This document shows, one piece after another, positions 33,901 through 41,646 of a DNA stretch of 64,000 nucleotides. A model generated the notes under the pieces. It was not told the origin of the DNA. It saw only the letters and a list, made by a program, of their open reading frames with translations, and made no database searches. Each line of letters opens with the position of its first letter. The first letter of the stretch is position 1. A program made the position numbers and the translations under genes. The DNA lies in contig DYID01000007.1 in assembly GCA_020723805.1 (NCBI GenBank), forward strand, positions 1 to 64,000. The letters are read 5' to 3'. The DNA is from Anaerolinea sp. (lineage in GTDB: Bacteria; Chloroflexota; Anaerolineae; Anaerolineales; Villigracilaceae).

Positions 33901-35181
33901 CTATTCCTTCACCCGCTCCAGTTTCGCGCCCAGCGCCTGCAATTTCTTGTCCACATCCTGATAGCCGCGCTCGATCTGACCGATGTTGCGCACCACCGAA
34001 GTGCCCTTTGCCGCCAGCGCCGCCAACAGCAGCGACATACCCGCGCGGATGTCGGGGCTCTCCAAATTTTCGCCGTAGAGTTGATTCGGTCCCTGCACGA
34101 GACAGCGGTACGGGTCGCACAGGATGATGCGCGCGCCCATGCCCACCAGTTTATCGGTAAAGTACATGCGCCCGGAAAACATCCAGTCGTGGAACATGAT
34201 CGAGCCGCTGGCTTGCGTGGCAACCGTGATGGCAATGCTGATCAGGTCGGTTGGGAAGGCGGGCCAAACGTTGGTCTTGACTTCGGGGATTGCGCCATCG
34301 AGGTCAGGCACGATGCGGAGTTCCTGGTCGGCTGGCACGATGATGTCGTCACCTTCCACATTCCAGCGCACGCCCATCCGCTCGAAAACATGGGCAATCA
34401 TGCCCAGGTTTTCCACCCCGGCGTTTTTGATGCGCACCGTGCCGTGCGTCACCGCCGCCGCACCGACGAAACTGATCACCTCCAGGTAATCAGGTCCAAT
34501 CGTGAACTCGCCGCCGTGCAATTTTGGTACGCCGCGAATGCGGAGGGTATTCGAGCCAATCTCCTCGATCTGTGCGCCAAGTGTGTTCAGGAAATGGCAC
34601 AATTCCTGAACATGCGGCTCGGATGCGGCGTTGCGGATGACCGTCTCCCCTTTTGCCGTGACCGCCGCCATGATGGCGTTTTCCGTCGCCGTGACACTGG
34701 CTTCATCCATCAGAAAATCCGCGCCGCGCAGACCATTGGACTTGAACGTGAAGCCGCGATCATACTGCACATCCACACCGAGCGCGCGCAAGGCAAGGAT
34801 GTGCGTATCGAGGCGGCGGCGTCCGATCACGTCGCCGCCGGGCGGAGGCAGTTTGAAATTGCCCACCCGCGCCGACATCGGTCCCGCCACGAGGATGGAA
34901 GCACGGATGCGGCGGCAAAGGTCTGGGTCGAGGTCCGCCGGTCTCAGGTCCCGGGCAGTGATGCGCCACGAAGTGGCGTCCAATTCCTCCACCTGTGCGC
35001 CGAGGCTTTCGACCAGATGCCGCATCACCGAGACATCCTTGATGCGCGGCACGTTCCGCAAAATGACAGGTTCTTCGGTCAGCAAACATGCGGCGACCAG
35101 GGGCAGGGCGGCATTCTTGTTTCCTGCGGGCGTCACTTCGCCGTTCAGCGGCGTCCCGCCTTCGATGATAAATTTTTCCAT
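33901..35181 (-). CDS. murA: UDP-N-acetylglucosamine 1-carboxyvinyltransferase with Asp at the fosfomycin site
   Basis: First committed step of peptidoglycan synthesis: adds enolpyruvate from PEP to UDP-GlcNAc. The 426-residue protein has GGTPLNGEVTPAGNKNAALP (8-27) and RASILVAGPMSARVG (93-107). The active-site loop reads PPPGGDVIGRRRLDTH: the usual Cys115 is Asp117 here (codon 34831-34833). Cys-to-Asp enzymes are active and resist fosfomycin. AGGAG is 6 bases before the ATG at 35181; the ATG two codons earlier is too close to it. Confidence 0.93.
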   Translation of the reverse strand: MEKFIIEGGTPLNGEVTPAGNKNAALPLVAACLLTEEPVILRNVPRIKDVSVMRHLVESLGAQVEELDATSWRITARDLRPADLDPDLCRRIRASILVAGPMSARVGNFKLPPPGGDVIGRRRLDTHILALRALGVDVQYDRGFTFKSNGLRGADFLMDEASVTATENAIMAAVTAKGETVIRNAASEPHVQELCHFLNTLGAQIEEIGSNTLRIRGVPKLHGGEFTIGPDYLEVISFVGAAAVTHGTVRIKNAGVENLGMIAHVFERMGVRWNVEGDDIIVPADQELRIVPDLDGAIPEVKTNVWPAFPTDLISIAITVATQASGSIMFHDWMFSGRMYFTDKLVGMGARIILCDPYRCLVQGPNQLYGENLESPDIRAGMSLLLAALAAKGTSVVRNIGQIERGYQDVDKKLQALGAKLERVKE

Positions 35182-35294
35182 GTTCATCTCCTGGGGATTT
35201 TCCCAAAGATTGTAAGGCAGTTCACAAACTCCCGCAAGCACATTACAGTTGACTTACATGAGAAGTAACGGAAGACGCCCCCTCCGCTTTCGAC

Positions 35295-35300
35295 TATAAT
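35295..35300 (+). promoter_or_regulatory. -10 box of a leaderless prepilin peptidase message
   Basis: TATAAT ends 7 bp before the ATG at 35308; the expected start point falls on the start codon and no ribosome-binding site is present. Confidence 0.6.
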
Positions 35301-35307
35301 ACAAACG

Positions 35308-36096
35308 ATGCAGTTCGAATGGCTCGTTCCCGTCCTTCTTGGCTGGCTGGCGGGTCTGCTGGTAAATTACCTCTCCGATGTGTTGCCCATCACCCGCCGC
35401 CTGAGTCAGCCTGCCTGTCCCCGTTGTCAGACGCCCTTTTCCTGGACAGATTATTTGACCCTGCGCGCCTGCCGCAACTGCGGGACGCGGCGGAGTCTGC
35501 GCACGTGGGTTGTGCTGATTCTCGCCGCCGCTTCTTTTCTGTACCTGTGGCTGTTTCCCCGTCCCGGGCTGGGTCTGCCCCTCAGCCTGATCGTCCTCAC
35601 CTACTTCGGCGTCATCATCGTCATTGACCTTGAACATCGCCTCATCCTGTTCCCTACCGTCATCGCCGGCGCCGTGCTTGGTTTGATTGTCGGCACCTAT
35701 CTTTTCAGCAAACAGGATGGCATCCTCAGCGGTTTACTCACGTCCGTTTTGGGCGGAGTGGCTGGTTTCGTCATCATGTTCCTTTTTTACAAACTGGGCG
35801 AGGTGGTCGCCCGTTACCGTGCCCGCAAGATGCGCGCGGCAGGACAGGCGGAAGATGACGAGGAAGCCCTCGGCGGCGGAGACGTGTATCTGAGCGGCGT
35901 GCTTGGGCTAATGCTCGGCTGGCCCAACGTCATTTTGGGCATCACCGCCGGGGCATTGGTGGGAGGCGTGGTCGGTCTGCTGGCAGTCATCGCCTACCTC
36001 ATCCAGCGGCGCTACGCTGAAAACAGTCTGATGACCTTCATCCCCTACGGTCCCTCGCTCGTGTTGGGAGCGTTTTACATTTTGTACTTCTTTTGA
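35308..36096 (+). CDS. A24 prepilin peptidase
   Basis: Cleaves and usually methylates type IV pilin-like precursors in the inner membrane. The 262-residue protein has about seven membrane segments, a zinc-ribbon-like CPRC...CRNC (C37, C40, C55, C58), and the two catalytic aspartates D107 (VIDLEHR) and D192 (GGGDVYL). The Cys pairs and methylase-like loop suggest a bifunctional PilD type. It stands just before the TadE-like genes, whose products are likely substrates. Confidence 0.9.
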   Translation: MQFEWLVPVLLGWLAGLLVNYLSDVLPITRRLSQPACPRCQTPFSWTDYLTLRACRNCGTRRSLRTWVVLILAAASFLYLWLFPRPGLGLPLSLIVLTYFGVIIVIDLEHRLILFPTVIAGAVLGLIVGTYLFSKQDGILSGLLTSVLGGVAGFVIMFLFYKLGEVVARYRARKMRAAGQAEDDEEALGGGDVYLSGVLGLMLGWPNVILGITAGALVGGVVGLLAVIAYLIQRRYAENSLMTFIPYGPSLVLGAFYILYFF

Positions 36097-36204
36097 TTTA
36101 CAAAAGTGTAAACCCAGGCGCTCGAGTTTAGTACGAATGTCTTATTGGACTGGACAACCGAGCCGTTAAACTAGAAACAGGACTACTAGAGAACAGGAAC
36201 GACC

Positions 36205-38271
36205 ATGAACCTCTTGAAATTCAATCCCCAAAAGAGCAAAGGACAGGCAGTCGTCGAGTTTGCCTTTGTCCTGCCAATTTTGCTGTTGGTGGTCTATGGC
36301 TTGATCGAAACCGGCCGGCTATTATTTATTTATTCCTCGGTGAATAATGCCACGCGCCAAGCCGCACGCTATGGCTCGACCTCCGGCACCAATAACGCCG
36401 GCGTACTGCATTACCAAGACTGTGACGGAATTCGACAACAAGCAAAAGCCAGCGACTTTCTCAATGTCATCAACCCAGCAGATATTGTCATCACCTATGA
36501 TCGCGGTCCAGGCACAGCATCCTACGATACCTGCAACGGCTCAGTGGACACCGGCGTGAAACCCTCCCAAGGGGACCGGGTCGTAGTAAGCGTTCAAGCC
36601 GATTACAACACCATCGTTCCCAACATTGTGCCGATCCTTTCGCGAACCAAGGCGCGCGGGAATCCCATTGCCGCTACAAGTTCACGTACCCTGCTGTTGA
36701 AAGTTGATATTCAACCACCGAAGGAAATCACCATTACAAAGATTACCTCCGATCAGCCTGACGCCTCTGTGCCGGGGGAGTTGGTGGAGGTCAAGGTTGA
36801 TGTCACCGGCGACAAGACCGCCCCGACCGGCACCGTAGAAATCACCGGCGCAGACCAGAATTGTACTATCACACTTGTCGCCGGTGCCGGCAAAATAAGT
36901 TCCGGCAGCTGCTTTGTGCGGTTCAACTCCATCGGCGATAAGACCATCACCGCCACCTACACCGGCGACGCCAAGCACGATCCCAGCGATGACACCGAAG
37001 ACCACACCGTCTGGGCGCCCACGACGATAACTTTGACCACCTCCCCCAACCCGTCGCTCATCAACACGTCGGCTACTCTCAGTGTCAGCGTGACCAGCGC
37101 CTACGGAACGCCCACCGGCACGGTGGAAGTCACCATGGGCGGCACTTCGCTCTGCACCATCACACTCTCCAACGGGACAGGCACCTGCACGTACACCTTC
37201 ACCAGCGACGGCGATAAAATCTTGACCGCCGCTTATAACAGCGACAGCCGTTTTTTCAAGCCAAGTAACATCACCCACACTCATAGGGTATTCCTGCCCG
37301 GCGTAACCACCACCAGCATCACCACGTCGCCTTCGCCTTCCCAGGTCAATCAACAGGTGACTATTACCGTGAATGTCACCAGCACTTCCACACCCACCGG
37401 CACGGTGGCAGTGACCACCGGTGGGACGCCAGTCTGCAACATCACCCTCTCCGGCGGGACCGGCACCTGCACCACCACCTTTAGCACCGTCGGCACCCGC
37501 ACATTGACGGCAACCTACACGCCCGATTCGCCATACTTCTTGGGTAGCAGCGGTAGTGTCAGTCACACCGTGCAACTGCCGGCTACCATTACCACTCTCA
37601 CCACCACCAATACGCCGCCCTACCTAGTCGGGCAAACCATCACCTTGAACGTGACCGTTGGAAATGCGCCCGGCGGCTCCACTGTCACCCCCACAGGCAC
37701 AGTGACCATCAGCGGGCAGAGTTCGGGCTGTGCAACGCCCATCACGCTGGTCAACGGCTCCGGCACCTGCACTGTGACCTTCAGCACACCCGGCTCTAAA
37801 ACGCTCACCGCCACCTACAGCGGCGACGCCGGTCACGCCGCCAGCACCGGCACATTGACCCTCAATGTGACCACCTCGGCAGTGACAGGATGCAACACCG
37901 TTACGCTCGGTCTGCTGCGGCAAAGCGGCGGCGCCATGGTCGTCACCATCAACAATCCGCTCACCGAGTTCCTGCAAATCGCCAATGTGAGCGTCACTTG
38001 GAACCACGACAAGGGTCACCAAACCGGCGCCGACAAGACCCTGCGCCTGCAAAGCGCCAGCCTGGGCAGTGTCTTTTGGACGGGCAATGAAAGCGGACCT
38101 ACCTACACCATCACACCATCCTCCGCCATTTTCATCCCGCCCGGCTCGTCCACGCTGACATTCACCTTCCATCAAGTCTTCGACCGCTGGGATGATACGG
38201 AACAGGTGACCATCAATCTATCCACACCCGGCTGCGAAACTGTCGTCCTGTTCCAGAACCGGCATGAATAA
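36205..38271 (+). CDS. TadE-like pseudopilin fused to Ig-like repeats
   Basis: A 688-residue surface protein. The N-terminus KGQAVVEFAFVLPILLLVVY is a TadE-like membrane helix (about 18-38) with the conserved Glu19. After the TadE region come four Ig-like (Big_3_5) repeats of roughly 90 residues from about 171 to 560, each with a TPTGTV...TGTC...TATYT pattern, and a C-terminal beta domain (about 565-688). TadE minor pilins are usually under 250 residues, so the Ig repeats make it adhesin-like. Ser/Thr richness is marked. No ribosome-binding site stronger than AACAGG is seen. Confidence 0.85.
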   Translation: MNLLKFNPQKSKGQAVVEFAFVLPILLLVVYGLIETGRLLFIYSSVNNATRQAARYGSTSGTNNAGVLHYQDCDGIRQQAKASDFLNVINPADIVITYDRGPGTASYDTCNGSVDTGVKPSQGDRVVVSVQADYNTIVPNIVPILSRTKARGNPIAATSSRTLLLKVDIQPPKEITITKITSDQPDASVPGELVEVKVDVTGDKTAPTGTVEITGADQNCTITLVAGAGKISSGSCFVRFNSIGDKTITATYTGDAKHDPSDDTEDHTVWAPTTITLTTSPNPSLINTSATLSVSVTSAYGTPTGTVEVTMGGTSLCTITLSNGTGTCTYTFTSDGDKILTAAYNSDSRFFKPSNITHTHRVFLPGVTTTSITTSPSPSQVNQQVTITVNVTSTSTPTGTVAVTTGGTPVCNITLSGGTGTCTTTFSTVGTRTLTATYTPDSPYFLGSSGSVSHTVQLPATITTLTTTNTPPYLVGQTITLNVTVGNAPGGSTVTPTGTVTISGQSSGCATPITLVNGSGTCTVTFSTPGSKTLTATYSGDAGHAASTGTLTLNVTTSAVTGCNTVTLGLLRQSGGAMVVTINNPLTEFLQIANVSVTWNHDKGHQTGADKTLRLQSASLGSVFWTGNESGPTYTITPSSAIFIPPGSSTLTFTFHQVFDRWDDTEQVTINLSTPGCETVVLFQNRHE

Positions 38272-38286
38272 AAGCGAGTGTGTCAA

Positions 38287-38760
38287 ATGAAAACACAGCG
38301 TCCTGAACGCGGTCAATCCCTGGTCGAATTTAGCATCAGCCTGGTGGTGATTCTCTTCCTGCTGGCAGGAGCGATGGAATTCGGTCTCGCGCTTTTCCAA
38401 TACATCCAATTGCGCGACGCCGCACAGGAGGGTGCAGTTTATGGTTCGATTTGTCCCATCGAATCAAAGATTGTTGCCCGCGTGCGCGCCCATTCGACAT
38501 CCCCTGTTAATCTTTCGGTTACCAGCGGCCCCGATGCTGTCAATGTCATCGTACAAGGCAGGGAGGGGACATCAAACACATCCAAGCAGATTAGCGCAGT
38601 GAAGGTTGGCGATGGCGTTTATGTGGAAGTATCTTACAACCACAAGGTCTTCATGCCGTTTGCCACCCTGTTTACCGGCGGGTCGAATACGATTACCATC
38701 CGCGCATCAGTGACGAATACCGTCATCAACAACGACAAGACCAAAGCATCCTGCCAGTAA
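38287..38760 (+). CDS. TadE-like minor pilin
   Basis: A 157-residue protein starting MKTQRPERGQSLVEFSISLV, the GQSLVEF TadE signature with the conserved Glu and one membrane helix (about 14-36). The remainder is a compact beta-rich domain. It starts 16 bases after the Ig-repeat TadE gene, so the two are cotranscribed. A GTG 9 bp earlier is an alternative start. No Tad ATPase or secretin gene is in the window. Confidence 0.85.
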   Translation: MKTQRPERGQSLVEFSISLVVILFLLAGAMEFGLALFQYIQLRDAAQEGAVYGSICPIESKIVARVRAHSTSPVNLSVTSGPDAVNVIVQGREGTSNTSKQISAVKVGDGVYVEVSYNHKVFMPFATLFTGGSNTITIRASVTNTVINNDKTKASCQ

Positions 38761-38779
38761 GCTAACAAGTTGTGGCGCA

Positions 38780-38801
38780 GCGGACGTTCTCTAACGTCCG
38801 C
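38780..38801. repeat. GGACGTT/AACGTCC palindrome (second copy)
   Basis: Arms GCGGACGTT and AACGTCCGC around CTCT; related to 20867-20888. It lies 20 bp after the TadE stop. Confidence 0.6.
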
Positions 38802-38836
38802 TCAACCCTGCGCCGGAAATGTCAGTCAAAACCACA

Positions 38837-38872
38837 AAAAGAGCCTCCACATGCGTGCGAGGCTCTTTCTTT
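38837..38872 (+). terminator. Terminator of the TadE operon
   Basis: AAAGAGCCTC (38837-38846) pairs with GAGGCTCTTT ending near 38870, followed by CTTTAAC. Confidence 0.8.
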
Positions 38873-38925
38873 AACAGCCAGGAATGTTTCGAAAAACATG
38901 AAAGCCGCATCTTTGACACATCGGG

Positions 38926-38931
38926 TATAAT
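38926..38931 (+). promoter_or_regulatory. -10 box of the glmS transcript
   Basis: TATAAT lies about 55 bp before the predicted ribozyme cleavage site and past the TadE terminator. No -35 box at normal spacing is clear: TTGACA at 38913-38918 is only 7 bp away. Confidence 0.5.
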
Positions 38932-39040
38932 CCCGTCGCATATTTTTCGTGCGGAGGTGAAACGGCACATTTTCACGGGAAAGACAGCGCATGGACCTTA
39001 GTCTGATAGTCGGTGAGTCTGGAGTCTAATAGTCTTATAG

Positions 39041-39130
39041 TAACTGATGTTACGCACCGTCCCGAAGGTTTGGCTGGAAAATAGGCATAATTTGCGAGAG
39101 CCTTCGGGACGTTTCGCGTAAGGTGAGTTA
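39041..39130. repeat. Type 1 palindromic element, complete, within ribozyme P1
   Basis: A 90-bp element with terminal repeats TAACTGATGTTACGC (39041-39055) and GCGTAAGGTGAGTTA (39116-39130), and CCCGAAGG/CCTTCGGG arms inside. It is the best-preserved copy and shows both ends. Confidence 0.85.
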
Positions 39131-39234
39131 TAGTAAATATCACAAAACAATGAGACTATAAGACCATAGACTGTAAGGCTATAAGACTAAAGTTGACGAG
39201 GATAAGGGTTCTCCACCGCGAGGTGGAGTTAACT

Positions 39235-39327
39235 ACCTCTCCCAACCCCACCCGCCCTGACGGCCCCCCCCCGTTCCCTCTCCTGCAGGAGAGAGAACGG
39301 GAGGGATGGGGTGAGGAAGTGAGAGGT
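39235..39327. repeat. GC-rich repeat between ribozyme P2 and core loop
   Basis: CCTCTCCCAACCCCACCCGC at the left is mirrored by GGGAGGGATGGGGTGAGGAA at the right around TCTCCTGCAGGAGA. It includes a run of ten C. It belongs with the CTCACCCC...GGAGAGG family at 6659 and 13494. A separate CTCCACC/GGTGGAG hairpin (39211-39227) precedes it. Confidence 0.7.
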
Positions 39328-39461
39328 CAGGAAAATCGAAAGATCAGCGGAAGCCCTTCGGGCGCGCCATCGCCCGTTCTCTTTCCCTCCGAACAAAGGA
39401 CCCTGTCACAACGCCGCGCGGGAAACCGTGCGGACAAAAAAACAGGGAATGGCAACACATC

Positions 39462-39527
39462 GTATCGAGTTTCAGGTTTCAGGTGTCACATTTTTTCACC
39501 TGATACTTGATACTTGGTATCTGAAAC
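39462..39527. repeat. GTATCGAGTTTCAGG/CTTGGTATCTGAAAC repeat
   Basis: TTTCAGGTGTCAC and CACCTGATACTTG form inverted arms around a T run. It lies between the ribozyme and the glmS ribosome-binding site; it might fold into a stem that affects expression. Confidence 0.55.
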
Positions 39528-39547
39528 TTTCTTTTCGGAGGAATCCC

Positions 39548-41389
39548 ATGTGTGGAATCGTAGGCTATATCGGACCGCGCGACGCGGTGCCGGTTATTAT
39601 CAACGGCTTGAAACGGCTCGAGTACCGCGGCTATGACTCGGCAGGCGTCGCTGTTTTGAGCGGAGATCAAATCGAGGTCAGGAGAGACGCGGGAAAGTTA
39701 TCCCAGTTGATTGACCTGGTGTCAAAGTCGCCCATCGCCGGCGCGCCGGGCATCGGTCATACGCGCTGGGCAACGCACGGAGCGCCGTCTGCGCGCAACG
39801 CCCACCCGCACCTCGGGCAGACCAAACGCGTGGTCGTCGTCCAAAACGGCATCGTCGAAAACTTCCTCGAACTCAAGGACGAACTGACCGCCGAAGGCGT
39901 GGAGTTTCAATCGGAGACCGACACCGAAACCATCGTGCATCTCGTGGAGCATTATCTTGCCACCGGCGTGGGGCTGGTGGAAGCCGCGCGAAAGACATTC
40001 AACGACATTCAAGGCGCAAACGTGGTAGTGCTGATGTCTGCCGATGAGCCGGACAAGATCGTGACGGCGCGCATCGGCAACGCCGGCGGCGTGGTGATTG
40101 GTTTGGGAGAGGGCGAGAACTTCGTCGCCAGCGACATTCCCGCCATCATGGAACACACGCGCGATGTCATCTTTTTGGAATCGCGGCAAATGGCAGTGGT
40201 GACGCGCGATTCGGTCAGCGTGGAAACGCTCGACGGCGCAAAAATCAAGCCGCAGGTTCACACCGTTTCGTGGGACCCGGTGGCGGCGGAGAAAGGCGAA
40301 TACCGCCACTTCATGCAAAAGGAAATCCACGAACAATCGCGCGCCCTCAGCGACACCCTGGCTGGGCGTGTGGACTTTGCCAACGGAAAAATCCGCCTGC
40401 CCGACCTCAACCTAACCGAGGAACTGGCGAAGAAAATCGAACGGATTTACATCACCGCCTGCGGCACCGCCGCTTATGCCGGCATGGTGGGCAAATACCT
40501 CATCGAAAAGATTGCCCGCATCCCCGTCGAAGTGGTGATCGGCTCGGAATTTCGTTACAGCGACCCCATTCTGAACGACCGCACGGTGGTCCTCGCGATT
40601 TCACAATCGGGCGAAACCGCAGACACTCTCGCCGCGATGGAAGAGGGACGCCGCAAAGGCGCAATTTTGTGGAGCATCGTCAATGCGATTGGCTCGCAAG
40701 CCATGCGCATTGCCGACGGATTCATCTCGATGCAAACCGGACCCGAAATCGGCGTCGCCTCGACCAAAGCCTTCACCGCCCCGCTGGTGGATCAGTACAT
40801 GCTGGCGATCCTGCTCGCCGACCTGCGCGGCACGCTCGACGACAAAACCCGCCGCGCGCTCGTCGCCGACCTGCGCCTCATCCCGGACCTGGTGGGACGC
40901 ACCCTCGAACGCGAAAGCGAAGTCGAAGCCGTCGCCCACATCCTCAAAGACATCCGCAACTGCCTGTACCTCGGACGCGGCATCAACATGCCCATCGCCT
41001 ACGAAGGCGCGTTGAAGTTGAAGGAGATTTCCTACATCCATGCCGAGGGCTACCCGGCGGGCGAAATGAAACACGGTCCCATCGCGCTGATTGACGAACA
41101 CATGCCCGTCCTGTGCCTCGCGCCAAAAGACCCCTGGCACGAAAAGATGATCTCGCAAATTCAACAGGCAAAGGCACGCGGAGGCAAAGTGATTGCCGTC
41201 GCAACAGACGGGGACGAATTGGTCAAAGGCATGGCTGACCATGTCCTCTGGGTTCCCGAAACGCCGTGGATGCTCTCGCCGGTCGTCACCGTGATTCCGC
41301 TCCAACTGCTGGCGTATCACATTGCCGCCCTGCGCGGGCTGGATGTGGATCAGCCGCGGAATCTCGCCAAAAGCGTCACAGTGGAGTAA
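39548..41389 (+). CDS. glmS: Glutamine-fructose-6-phosphate aminotransferase
   Basis: Makes glucosamine-6-phosphate, the entry to cell-wall amino sugars. The 613-residue protein has the N-terminal glutaminase domain starting MCGIVGYIGPRDAVPVIING (C2 nucleophile after Met removal), HTRWATHGAPS (about 71-81), and two SIS sugar-isomerase domains (ITACGTAAYAG; ISQSGETADTLAA; the C-terminal ends in PRNLAKSVTVE). CGGAGG lies 7 bases before the ATG; a frame extending to 39428 overlaps the ribozyme and is rejected. The leader carries the interrupted glmS ribozyme, so feedback by its product is expected. Confidence 0.96.
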   Translation: MCGIVGYIGPRDAVPVIINGLKRLEYRGYDSAGVAVLSGDQIEVRRDAGKLSQLIDLVSKSPIAGAPGIGHTRWATHGAPSARNAHPHLGQTKRVVVVQNGIVENFLELKDELTAEGVEFQSETDTETIVHLVEHYLATGVGLVEAARKTFNDIQGANVVVLMSADEPDKIVTARIGNAGGVVIGLGEGENFVASDIPAIMEHTRDVIFLESRQMAVVTRDSVSVETLDGAKIKPQVHTVSWDPVAAEKGEYRHFMQKEIHEQSRALSDTLAGRVDFANGKIRLPDLNLTEELAKKIERIYITACGTAAYAGMVGKYLIEKIARIPVEVVIGSEFRYSDPILNDRTVVLAISQSGETADTLAAMEEGRRKGAILWSIVNAIGSQAMRIADGFISMQTGPEIGVASTKAFTAPLVDQYMLAILLADLRGTLDDKTRRALVADLRLIPDLVGRTLERESEVEAVAHILKDIRNCLYLGRGINMPIAYEGALKLKEISYIHAEGYPAGEMKHGPIALIDEHMPVLCLAPKDPWHEKMISQIQQAKARGGKVIAVATDGDELVKGMADHVLWVPETPWMLSPVVTVIPLQLLAYHIAALRGLDVDQPRNLAKSVTVE

Positions 41390-41392
41390 CAG

Positions 41393-41441
41393 GTACAGGT
41401 CACGTTTGAAGCGCTGGATGTGCATCGAGCGTGACCTGTAC
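41393..41441. terminator. Possible hairpin terminator of glmS
   Basis: GTACAGGTCACG (41393-41404) pairs perfectly with CGTGACCTGTAC (41430-41441) just after the glmS stop. It has no T run, so it may be a 3'-end stabiliser or Rho-dependent site instead. Confidence 0.45.
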
Positions 41442-41646
41442 GATTCATCGCATCTCCATCTAGTACCTTTAGGGGAGGATACATATCAATACTGTTGGGG
41501 ACTGGGTGGTTGAAATTTGCGGGATTGGGCTTAAAATAAAAGAAATCTCGCCGAACCCACGAGAAGGTAGAGCCGCAGGTTATTATTTATTTTTTGGTTT
41601 TGCCCTATTTTTTTCAGGCTCTCAGGCAAAGAAAAGGAGTTCAAAC

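Larger units (their letters stand above)
38985..39460 (+). ncRNA. glmS ribozyme interrupted by two repeat insertions
   Basis: The cleavage-site core AGCGCATGGAC (38986-38996) is followed by CTTAGTCTGATAG, which pairs with CTATAAGACTAAAG (39178-39192) as P1. Then come AGTTGACGAGG (39191-39201), AAGGG (39204-39208) pairing with CCCTT (39354-39358), the core loop ATCGAAAGATCAGCGGAAG (39335-39353), P3 CGGGCG/CGCCCG (39359-39376) and P4 CCCTGT/ACAGGG (39401-39447) with an inner GAAA-capped hairpin (39414-39433). The order matches glmS ribozymes, which cut on binding glucosamine-6-phosphate. Position 5 is A instead of C. About 155 bases fill P1, and about 120 separate GGGTT from the core loop. Confidence 0.75.

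Noticed and set aside
38913-38931. TTGACA as -35 box for the glmS TATAAT
   Set aside because: Only 7 bp separate the two hexamers, far below the 16-18 bp needed.
39193-39510. 105-codon plus-strand frame in the glmS leader
   Set aside because: It runs through the ribozyme core and repeats, has no ribosome-binding site and no recognisable sequence.
41506-41646. Possible riboswitch (GEMM-like) before the TadG-like gene
   Set aside because: The AGGCAAAG and GGTAGAGCCGCAGG fragments recall a c-di-GMP riboswitch, but the conserved core and order are missing.
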